NCBI RefSeq assembly: GCF_001618865.1
Contig: NZ_CP015136.1
Coordinates: 3,941,001-4,005,000, forward strand
Origin: Luteitalea pratensis
GTDB taxonomy: Bacteria; Acidobacteriota; Vicinamibacteria; Vicinamibacterales; Vicinamibacteraceae
DNA: 64,000 nt
Direction: 5' to 3'
The position numbers and the translations under genes were made by a program. Below, in pieces: positions 42,738 through 49,569 of this stretch (its first letter is position 1; the number at the start of each line of letters is the position of its first letter). Below the pieces are notes generated by a model. That model saw only the letters and a program-made list of their open reading frames with translations. It did not search any database and was not told the DNA's origin.

Positions 42738-43940
42738 CTACGCCGGCGGGCGTTCCATCGGCGGCAGCACGGCGAGGAAATCCTCCTCGAACCGCCGCGC
42801 ATACTCTCCGAGCAGGTACTGCACGCGGTCATAGTCGGGCGAAGCGACTACGAGCGCCGCATGGTGACGCTTGACCGGGCGCAGCACCACCTCCGAATCG
42901 GCATAGGTGCTGGTGTCCGGCCACTCCTGTCTCGCCAGGGCGAGCACGACGCCTGCGTAGTCGGCTCGCTGGGCCGGGAGGTCGTACGCTGCCTCACCGC
43001 GCCCGATCTCGAGATTGGCCCACTCGCGCCACACATTCACGCCGGTCGCGGCCTCCAGTGAATCGGAGATGAAGGCGCCTCCCACCCGGCCGGCAACCTC
43101 CAGGAAATAGAACTCGCCGTCGGCGCTGCGGATGAACTCCGCGTGCGTGGCGCCGCGGACGAACCCCAATGTCTTGAGCAGGGACTGGTTCATCTCGAGC
43201 AGTTGCCGCTCTTCCTCGCAGCCGCGCCTGACGGTGTTCGTGAGGAACACGCCGCCCTTGTGCGCGACCTCCATGGGCGGCCGCCAGTAGCGGTTCACAC
43301 CGGTGAAGATCACCTCGCCGTTCTCCACCAGCGAGTCGACGTGGAAGACGTCACCCGGTACGAAGCGCTCGAGCAGGTAGTGCGTGGACCGCTCGGTGAC
43401 GACGGGCCGGGCGTCCAGCGCGTCGATCGCCCGCCAGACCAGTTCGGAATCGTGCAGCTTCTGGATGCCCACCGCCGAGACGTCCGACCGTGGCTTGAGG
43501 ACCCATGGTGCCGGCACCGTTTCCATGTAGCGGCGAATCTCGTCGTAGTTCAGCACGTGGACGAAGTCGGGCACGCGGATGCCGGCCTCGAACGCCTTGA
43601 CGCGCATGGCGAGCTTGTCGCGGAACAGCCGCGCCGTCGTCGTGCCCATCCCCGGGATGCGCAGGTGCTCGCGGATCATCGCCGCGTGCATCACGTCGTA
43701 TTCCTCGAGGGCGACGATGCGATCGACGCGGTTGTGGCGGGCAAACTCCGAGACGACTTCCACGAAGACGTCGGCGTTGGACCCGTTGGGAACGGTCAGC
43801 GTCTCGTCGATGCTGTCGCGCGCCCACTCCTCGTCGCGCAACTTCTCCTTGATCACGAGCACCACGCGGCACCCGCGGCAACGGAGCTGGCGGAGGAACT
43901 CGTTGCCCTTGAAGTAACTGGCAAGACAGACGACGGTCAT
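42738..43940 (-). CDS. ATP-grasp domain protein
   Basis: The 400-residue product starts MTVVCLASYFKGNEFLRQLR, a PreATP-grasp Rossmann domain. It continues with the ATP-grasp fold: PAPWVLKPRSDVSAVGIQKL near 148-167 (phosphate-binding Lys), YLLERFVPGDVFHVDSLVEN, and the Mg-binding Glu in GEFYFLEVAGRVGGAFISD. ATP-grasp enzymes ligate a carboxylate to an amine or thiol. It resembles carbamoyl-phosphate-synthase-like or biotin-carboxylase-like members of unknown substrate. No partner genes indicate the pathway. Confidence 0.82.
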   Translation of the reverse strand: MTVVCLASYFKGNEFLRQLRCRGCRVVLVIKEKLRDEEWARDSIDETLTVPNGSNADVFVEVVSEFARHNRVDRIVALEEYDVMHAAMIREHLRIPGMGTTTARLFRDKLAMRVKAFEAGIRVPDFVHVLNYDEIRRYMETVPAPWVLKPRSDVSAVGIQKLHDSELVWRAIDALDARPVVTERSTHYLLERFVPGDVFHVDSLVENGEVIFTGVNRYWRPPMEVAHKGGVFLTNTVRRGCEEERQLLEMNQSLLKTLGFVRGATHAEFIRSADGEFYFLEVAGRVGGAFISDSLEAATGVNVWREWANLEIGRGEAAYDLPAQRADYAGVVLALARQEWPDTSTYADSEVVLRPVKRHHAALVVASPDYDRVQYLLGEYARRFEEDFLAVLPPMERPPA

Positions 43941-44013
43941 GAAGCCACCGGGCAGGACAGCCGCAGAAGGAGACGAACAGGAAAGCGCGGGAAGCCGGAC
44001 ACAGGATGAGCAG

Positions 44014-44062
44014 TCGGGATTCGGGGTTCGGGACTCGGAATTCGGGACCAGGGACTCGGTGC
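44014..44062. repeat. Heptanucleotide repeat (TCGGGAC type)
   Basis: Seven adjacent units: TCGGGAT, TCGGGGT, TCGGGAC, TCGGAAT, TCGGGAC, CAGGGAC and TCGGTGC. They lie upstream of the ATP-grasp gene in the 270-bp spacer to the DCC gene. A degenerate REP (GGTGGGGCCCATTCTCCGAA) follows at about 44171-44190. Confidence 0.85.
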
Positions 44063-44210
44063 GGCAACAGCACGGGCGACCGGCTGAGCGCTCACACTGT
44101 GCGCGAAAATCGTGAATTCTGCAATTTGGTACCCGCAGTTCACGCAAGGTGCGCCGACTGACATATCGAAGGTGGGGCCCATTCTCCGAACGCAGCCCGT
44201 GGACGTTCGT

Positions 44211-44603
44211 CTAGTCGAGAATCTTGGCGCGCAGCGCCGCATCGGGTAACTCGCAGGCCGGCAGGAACCTCGCCAATCGGTGGCGAACACGAGCCACGAT
44301 GCGGTAGACGCCGTCGCGCAGCGGGCGAGGCACCCCGAGCAGGATCCGGGCGACTGACCAGGGCGCACCCAGCCGGCCGGCGATGCGCAGGACCGCATCC
44401 GACCGCAGCCAGATCCCCTCGTCGTCGATCAGCACCATCGAGTTGGGCGCAAGGCCGACACCGACGTCGCCGAGCAGGCGCGTGCCCACGGACGTCTGGC
44501 GCGCCGCGAACCGGTACGCGTTGGCCCGGTCGTGGCGGTGGATGAACCGCACCGACCGCTGGCAGAACAGGCAGTCGCCGTCGAAGATGATCACGGGCGT
44601 CAT
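44211..44603 (-). CDS. DCC family thiol-disulfide oxidoreductase-like protein (DUF393)
   Basis: A 130-residue protein with the DCC motif IIFDGDCLFCQRSVRFIHRH at residues 5-24, including the CxxC pair (CLFC). The pattern NSMVLIDDEGIWLRSDAVLR follows near 53-72. The family has a thioredoxin-like fold predicted from sequence; its role is not established. Length is typical. Confidence 0.88.
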   Translation of the reverse strand: MTPVIIFDGDCLFCQRSVRFIHRHDRANAYRFAARQTSVGTRLLGDVGVGLAPNSMVLIDDEGIWLRSDAVLRIAGRLGAPWSVARILLGVPRPLRDGVYRIVARVRHRLARFLPACELPDAALRAKILD

Positions 44604-44643
44604 CGAGAATTGCAGAATTACACAATTTCAAAATCTGAAATTC
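44603..44643. repeat. AT-rich heptanucleotide-period tract
   Basis: GAGAATT, GCAGAAT, TACACAA, TTTCAAA and ATCTGAA units fill the spacer between truA and the DCC gene. The 7-bp period is weaker than at other loci. Confidence 0.45.
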
Positions 44644-45426
44644 CTAGAGGAGCCGCATCGGCCCCCGGAAGTCATCGCGAAACGACTCGCCCGGATAGAT
44701 GACCTGCTCGAGGAACAACCCCGCCGATGGTGCCGTCAGGCGCGCGACGTCCTCGCCGTCGCTGCGCAGGAGTCGCCCCACGTCGGCTTCCCGCAAGTCG
44801 CCCGTTCCGACGCGCACCAATACGCCGACCATCCGCCGCACCATCCGCCACAGGAAATGCGACCCGGTGACGCGGATGAGGACGAGCGCCCCGTCCTCGA
44901 TCACGTCAACGGCGTCCACCTGCACCTTCGTGCTCTTCTCGTCAGCGTCGTCATCAGAGAACGACTCGAAATCCAACCGGCCCACGAAGCTCGCCGCGCC
45001 GCGGCGCATGGCCTCGACGTCGAGTCGCTCGCGGACCCACCACACGAAGGGCTTGGAGAAGGCGGTCCGCCTGCGGCTGACCTGGTAGACATAGCGGCGC
45101 GCGACGGCGTCGTGTCGCGCGTGAAACCGATGACCGACGGTCCGCACGTCGAGCACGTTGATGTCGGCAGGCAAGGCCTCGTTCAGCCGCGTCAGCAGCG
45201 TCGCCGGCGGCAGTGTGGTTGCCACGTCCAGATGCGCGACCTGTCCCAGGGCATGGACGCCAGCGTCGGTGCGCCCGGCACCGTAGACCTCGAGGCGATC
45301 GCGCCTGCCCGTGACTGTCTGAACCGCCTCGATGAGATCGCCCTGCACCGTGCGGGCGTTACGCTGCACCTGCCAGCCCGAATACCGGGTGCCGTTGTAC
45401 TCGAGCAGGAGGCGGAAGCGAGGCAT
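44644..45426 (-). CDS. truA: tRNA pseudouridine(38-40) synthase TruA
   Basis: The 260-residue enzyme isomerises uridines 38-40 in the tRNA anticodon arm. The catalytic Asp lies in VYGAGRTDAGVHALGQVAHL (near 55). Other blocks are FRLLLEYNGTRYSGWQVQRN at the start and SHFLWRMVRRMVGVLVRVG near 190-208. Length is standard. It lies 8 bp downstream of the DUF5924 gene, probably in one operon with it. Confidence 0.95.
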   Translation of the reverse strand: MPRFRLLLEYNGTRYSGWQVQRNARTVQGDLIEAVQTVTGRRDRLEVYGAGRTDAGVHALGQVAHLDVATTLPPATLLTRLNEALPADINVLDVRTVGHRFHARHDAVARRYVYQVSRRRTAFSKPFVWWVRERLDVEAMRRGAASFVGRLDFESFSDDDADEKSTKVQVDAVDVIEDGALVLIRVTGSHFLWRMVRRMVGVLVRVGTGDLREADVGRLLRSDGEDVARLTAPSAGLFLEQVIYPGESFRDDFRGPMRLL

Positions 45427-45434
45427 GGCAACGC

Positions 45435-46505
45435 TTATGAGTGAGGCGCGCCGAGCCAGGCCCGGCCGATCAGTTGACCACTCTCCGTCTCGACGTCGAC
45501 GTGCAAGGGCTTACCGGCGAGGTCTGGCGAGAGCGACAACGACGTCCAGAGCCGGTAGCCCTCCTTGCGGCCCCCGTCGAGGTCGTACCACCGCGAGCGT
45601 GTCAGTCGCTGGGCGCCCTGATACCAGACATGGCGCACCCGATCGTGCAGGCCCCGTGGCGCGTAGATGGCCGTCACCACGTACACCTGGCCGCGCGGAT
45701 CGCCGGGCGTCGCGCCGATCTTCCTGGTGATGCGCGGGCCGTCCCGCATTTCCATCTGGGTGCCGAAGTCCGCGTACTGGATGCGCAGGGGAGTCGGCGG
45801 AATGAACGGCCGTCCGTACTCCACCATCAGGAACAGGCCGAGGACGATGAGGCCGCCCGCAAACCATGTGCGCTGCCAGTCGATGCGGCGCTCGCTTATG
45901 ATCAGCGTCGTGGCGCCGACGGCTGCCACGACGGCCGCGAGCCACAGAGCATAGGCCGTCTCGATCTGCCACAGGATCGGCAGCGCTGCCGCCGCGCCCG
46001 CGAAGACAGAGAACGAGAAGAACAGCGCCGTCAACACGCGCCGCATCGCGACGTGCCGGTCGTAGACCAGGTCCATCGTCGACAACAGGGCCGCGGTCGC
46101 CAGCAGCACGACAAACAGGACGTTGCGGCTCCCTGGCGTCGTACTGAGCCAGTACACCGGGAGGATGAAGAACAGCAGCTGCTGATAGAAATTCTTGTTG
46201 AGGTAATTGATCAGCAGCTGCGCACGGCTGCGCCACGGCTTCGACAGCGCGCCGCCGCGGATGATGAACGGCAGCGCCATGCTGGTGATCCAGATGAACG
46301 CGACGTGGATGAGGGCGATGCGCAGATAGGCGAAGTTGCGTGCCCCCAGCCACATCACGCCGATGCCGAACGCGAGCGCCCAGAGGCTATGCAGCCACCA
46401 GAGCTTGGTTTCGTGCTGCGCAAACCACACGCCGAGGCCCGACCACAGCGCACGCGGTGACCATCGCGACGCGGCCTGTTCCTGGGGTTCGTCGAGGGTC
46501 TCCAC
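45435..46505 (-). CDS. DUF5924/DUF2914 membrane protein
   Basis: A 356-residue protein with seven or eight hydrophobic segments between about 38 and 235. A C-terminal soluble domain (EMRDGPRITRKIGATPGDPR, then WYQGAQRLTRSRWYDLDGGR and GYRLWTSLSL) matches the DUF2914 pattern. The function is unknown; DUF2914 domains occur in membrane-anchored regulators and envelope proteins. It is probably co-transcribed with truA. Confidence 0.78.
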   Translation of the reverse strand: METLDEPQEQAASRWSPRALWSGLGVWFAQHETKLWWLHSLWALAFGIGVMWLGARNFAYLRIALIHVAFIWITSMALPFIIRGGALSKPWRSRAQLLINYLNKNFYQQLLFFILPVYWLSTTPGSRNVLFVVLLATAALLSTMDLVYDRHVAMRRVLTALFFSFSVFAGAAAALPILWQIETAYALWLAAVVAAVGATTLIISERRIDWQRTWFAGGLIVLGLFLMVEYGRPFIPPTPLRIQYADFGTQMEMRDGPRITRKIGATPGDPRGQVYVVTAIYAPRGLHDRVRHVWYQGAQRLTRSRWYDLDGGRKEGYRLWTSLSLSPDLAGKPLHVDVETESGQLIGRAWLGAPHS

Positions 46506-46559
46506 GAGATGATCTTACGGTAGAGCCGCGCAGGATCTGACGAAGATATGGGCGCCGAC

Positions 46560-46587
46560 GAACGCAGAACGCGGAACGCCGAACGCA
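46560..46587. repeat. Heptanucleotide repeat (GAACGC[A/G/C])
   Basis: Four units GAACGCA, GAACGCG, GAACGCC and GAACGCA, about 55 bp upstream of the DUF5924 gene. Same unit type as at 13014-13034. Confidence 0.85.
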
Positions 46588-46602
46588 GGGTGATCGCCAT
46601 GC

Positions 46603-46663
46603 GTAGGCGTCGAGCTTGCTCGACGCTCCCCTCGTGAGGCCCGGCTGCACTCCGGCGCTACCA
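46603..46663. repeat. Family 2 REP-like pair
   Basis: GTAGGCGTCGAGCTTGCTCG at 46605 opens a perfect hairpin (GTCGAGC-TTG-CTCGAC type). A degenerate inverted partner, GAGGCCCGGCTGCACTCCGG, follows and ends CGCTACC. The layout GTAG...CTAC mirrors family 1 REPINs. It lies between the divergent ends of the DUF5924 and RluA-type genes. Confidence 0.6.
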
Positions 46664-46721
46664 TCAAATGCCCGGCGCCGGCCATCAAATGCCTGGCCTC
46701 TCGCCATCTGCCAGTGCGCGG

Positions 46722-47681
46722 CTACGCTCCCTGGCGAGCCTGCCGCCGCAACTTGTCGAGGAACTCGCGCAGGTCGGCGGGTGTCGGCGCCGTGAACTCC
46801 ACCCGACGGTCATCGGACGGGTGGTCGAACGCCAGCCGCTGCGCGTGCAGCGCCTGCCTGGGAAATCGCAAGTCGTGGCCTGGCGCACCCTCGCGCGGTC
46901 GGTAGCGGCGATCGCCGACCAGCGAATGCCCGTGCAACTGCGCTTGCGCGCGGATCTGTCCCTGCCGGCCGGTGCGCAGGCGGACTTCGAGCAGTGAGGC
47001 CTCGGCGAACGTGGAGACGATGCGGTACGCGCATTCCGCGTCCCTGGCCTCCGGGTCGTCCGCACGGGACCGTCGCTGGACGAAGGCGTCCTCGTCCCAG
47101 GTGAGCCGGTCCTGCCACGTGCCCTCGGCGGGATCGGGGTGGCCATTCACGAGCGCCAGGTAGACGCGGTCCGGTGTGCGATGCGCGAACTGCGCCACGA
47201 GCGCGGCGCGGGCGGTCTCGTGCAGCGCGAAGAGGACGAGTCCCGAGGTGTCCTTGTCGATGCGATGGACGACCAGTGGCTCGCGGGTCCGATGCGAGCG
47301 GAAGCGGTCCCAGAGCAGGGCGAGCACCGACGGCGCAGAGCTGTCGCCATCGAGCGGGACGGTGAGCAGGCCTGCCGCCTTGTTGACAACGACAAGATCC
47401 GCGTCTTCATGAACGATTTCGAGGCCGTCGCGGACCGGTGGGCGAGGGGTCCTCGAGGCCGAGCCGGGACGGTCCATCCAGAGCCGGACCTGTTCTCCGT
47501 GCCGCATCACGCGGGCGCCGCCGGCGGCATCGACCTCTTCGCCATCCACGAAGACACGGCCGCGTGCGATCGCATCGGCGGCGCGGCTGCGCGATCCCGC
47601 GCGACCCGGTGCCGCGAGGAACTTGTCGAGACGCTGCCCCTCTTCGTCGCCCGACACGCCCCAGGTCTGGTCGCTCTTCAC
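46722..47681 (-). CDS. RluA family pseudouridine synthase
   Basis: From the GTG at 47681 the product is 319 residues. The N-terminal S4 RNA-binding domain (RLDKFLAAPGRAGSRSRAAD, ARGRVFVDG) is followed by the RluA catalytic domain, with the Asp in VVHRIDKDTSGLVLFALHET near 135, a Tyr-containing VYLALVNGHP, and RTGRQGQIRAQAQLHGHSLV near 235-255. It makes pseudouridine in rRNA or tRNA (RluC/RluD-like); the target site is not determined. Upstream in-frame sequence belongs to a repeat, so the later start was chosen. Confidence 0.88.
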   Translation of the reverse strand: MKSDQTWGVSGDEEGQRLDKFLAAPGRAGSRSRAADAIARGRVFVDGEEVDAAGGARVMRHGEQVRLWMDRPGSASRTPRPPVRDGLEIVHEDADLVVVNKAAGLLTVPLDGDSSAPSVLALLWDRFRSHRTREPLVVHRIDKDTSGLVLFALHETARAALVAQFAHRTPDRVYLALVNGHPDPAEGTWQDRLTWDEDAFVQRRSRADDPEARDAECAYRIVSTFAEASLLEVRLRTGRQGQIRAQAQLHGHSLVGDRRYRPREGAPGHDLRFPRQALHAQRLAFDHPSDDRRVEFTAPTPADLREFLDKLRRQARQGA

Positions 47682-47692
47682 GATCCGATAGG

Positions 47693-47770
47693 GTAGCGCG
47701 AAGGCCAAGCGCGGGCGGCGTGTCCGCCGAAGCCTTGGCGAAGGCGGAGGCTTCGCGCTACATTGCCGCC
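47693..47770. repeat. Family 2 related inverted repeat
   Basis: TAGCGCGAAGGCC near the left and GGCTTCGCGCTA at the right form long inverted arms. The centre has GCCGAAGCCTTGGCGAAGGC, the reverse-complement-like form of the CACCTTCGCCAAGGCT box at 42688 and 54888. It lies between the divergent RluA-type and mak genes. The GAAGCCTTGGCGGAGGCGGC at 50477 inside the ABC permease gene is a related copy. Confidence 0.6.
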
Positions 47771-47775
47771 CGACC

Positions 47776-48681
47776 ATGCGCATCGGCATCGATCTCGGCG
47801 GCACGAAAATCGAGGCGCTCGCCCTCGGAGACGACGGGCAACAACTGCACCGCGAGCGGGTACCAACGCCACGGCACGACTACGAGGGGACGCTGGCGGC
47901 GATCGGCGACCTGGTCCGGCGGTGTGAGCAGGCGACGGGCGCCACGGGGACGGTTGGCGTGGGGATGCCTGGAGCCATCTCACCGGCGACGGGCCTGGTC
48001 AAGAATGCCAACTCCACCTGGTTGAACCGGCAGCCCTTCGCCGAGGATCTGCAGCGCGTCCTGGCGCGCCCGGTGCGCTTTGCCAACGACGCGAATTGCC
48101 TGGCACTGTCGGAGGCGACCGATGGCGCGGCAGCAGGCGCGGAAGTCGTCTTCGGCGTCATTCTCGGCACCGGCGTCGGCGGTGGGCTGGTGGTGCACGG
48201 CAACGTGGTGATCGGCGCCAACGCCGTCGGCGGCGAGTGGGGGCACAACATGCTGCCGTGGCCCGAGGGCGACGAACACCCGGGACCGGCCTGCTATTGC
48301 GGCCTGTCGGGATGCATCGAGACCTGGCTCTCCGGCCCTGCGTTCGCGCGGGAGTACCGCGTGCGTACGGGCCTGGAGGTCACGGCATCGGAGGTGCTCG
48401 CGTCGGCCCGTGCTGGCGATGCGGAGGCAGAGGATGCCTGGCGGCGCTACGAGCGACGGCTGGCGCGCGCACTGGCAAGCCTGATCAACATCGTCGATCC
48501 CGACGTGATCGTCGCCGGCGGCGGCCTGTCCAACGTGTCGCGGATCTACGAGCGGGTGCCGGCATTGTGGGAGAAGTGGGTGTTCTCCGACCGCGTCGAT
48601 ACGCGGTTCGTGCCCGCGAAGTTCGGCGACTCGAGCGGCGTCCGCGGCGCGGCGTGGCTGTGGGGGACCGAACGCGCGTAG
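47776..48681 (+). CDS. mak: Fructokinase (ROK family, Mak-like)
   Basis: The 301-residue kinase begins MRIGIDLGGTKIEALALGDD with the ROK phosphate-binding motif. It continues VGVGMPGAISPATGLVKNAN, then STWLNRQPF, NDANCLALSEATDGAAAGA with the catalytic Asp, GEWGHNMLPWP and the zinc motif CYCGLSGCIETW. These blocks match E. coli Mak (manno-/fructokinase) more closely than glucokinase or NagK. It phosphorylates fructose to fructose-6-phosphate with ATP. Confidence 0.9.
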   Translation: MRIGIDLGGTKIEALALGDDGQQLHRERVPTPRHDYEGTLAAIGDLVRRCEQATGATGTVGVGMPGAISPATGLVKNANSTWLNRQPFAEDLQRVLARPVRFANDANCLALSEATDGAAAGAEVVFGVILGTGVGGGLVVHGNVVIGANAVGGEWGHNMLPWPEGDEHPGPACYCGLSGCIETWLSGPAFAREYRVRTGLEVTASEVLASARAGDAEAEDAWRRYERRLARALASLINIVDPDVIVAGGGLSNVSRIYERVPALWEKWVFSDRVDTRFVPAKFGDSSGVRGAAWLWGTERA

Positions 48682-48684
48682 TCG

Positions 48685-49569
48685 TCAGCGGTCCTGCTTC
48701 AGGAAGTCCGCGACGTAGGCCGAGGCCGGGGCGTTCCGGATCTCGTCGGGCGTCCCGACCTGCACGATGCGTCCCTCCTGCATGACCGCGATGCGGTCGC
48801 CAAGGCGGACGGCCTCGTCGATGTCATGCGTGACAAACAGGATGGTCTTGCGCACCTGCGCCTGCAGCGCGCGCAACTCGTCCTGCAGTTTGCGCCGAAT
48901 CACCGCGTCGAGCGCCGAGAAGGGCTCGTCCATCAGCAGGATGTCGGCATCGGTGGCGAGCGCGCGCGCCAGGCCGACGCGCTGCTGCATCCCGCCCGAC
49001 AACTCGCCGATGTGACGATCGGCCCAGTCCGAGAGTCCCACCAGGGCCAGTTTCTCGTCGGCGACGCGGTTGCGTGTGTCGAGTGTTTCGCCGCGGAACT
49101 CGAGCCCGAGCCCGACGTTCTGGCGCACCGTTCGTGACGGGATCAGCGCGAACTGCTGGAAGACCATCGCGATCCGCGTCAGGCGCAGCTGGCGCAGGGT
49201 CGCAGGATCGCACGTGGCAACGTCGATCGACGTACCTTCGTGTGGCACCCAGACGTGGCCACGCGTGACCGGCGTCAGGCGGTTCGCGGTCCGCAGCAGC
49301 GTCGACTTGCCCGACCCGGACAATCCCATGACGACGACGAACTCGCCACGCCCGACGGTGAGACTCGCGTGACGGACGGCCACGGTCACCTGGTGCTGCC
49401 TGGCGACCTCATCACGCTCCGCGCCCGCATCGCACGCGGCGATCGCGGCCTGAACTCGCGAGCGGCGGTTGCCGGGACGGAGGCTCTTCGAGAGTCGCCG
49501 CATCGACCGGTCCGCGGTCCGCGGGTAGAGCACGTCCACGTCCTCGAAGCGCAGCGCATCGTCGTTCAT
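48685..49569 (-). CDS. Glycine betaine/choline-type ABC transporter ATP-binding protein
   Basis: A 294-residue ProV/ChoV-like ATPase. After the opening RFEDVDVLYP and a charged linker that includes DEVARQHQVTVAVRHASLTV, it shows Walker A MGLSGSGKSTLLR near 81-93, Q-loop AMVFQQFALIPSRTV, signature LSGGMQQRVGLARAL near 190 and Walker B ILLMDEPFSALD. The helix inserted between the first strand and the Walker A region is characteristic of quaternary-amine transporters. Its ATG overlaps the upstream permease stop by 4 bp. Confidence 0.9.
   Translation of the reverse strand: MNDDALRFEDVDVLYPRTADRSMRRLSKSLRPGNRRSRVQAAIAACDAGAERDEVARQHQVTVAVRHASLTVGRGEFVVVMGLSGSGKSTLLRTANRLTPVTRGHVWVPHEGTSIDVATCDPATLRQLRLTRIAMVFQQFALIPSRTVRQNVGLGLEFRGETLDTRNRVADEKLALVGLSDWADRHIGELSGGMQQRVGLARALATDADILLMDEPFSALDAVIRRKLQDELRALQAQVRKTILFVTHDIDEAVRLGDRIAVMQEGRIVQVGTPDEIRNAPASAYVADFLKQDR

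Noticed and set aside
45441-46460. 339-residue plus-strand gene opposite the DUF5924 gene
   Set aside because: Composition is Arg/Glu/His-rich antisense; the minus strand has a clear membrane protein with a known domain.
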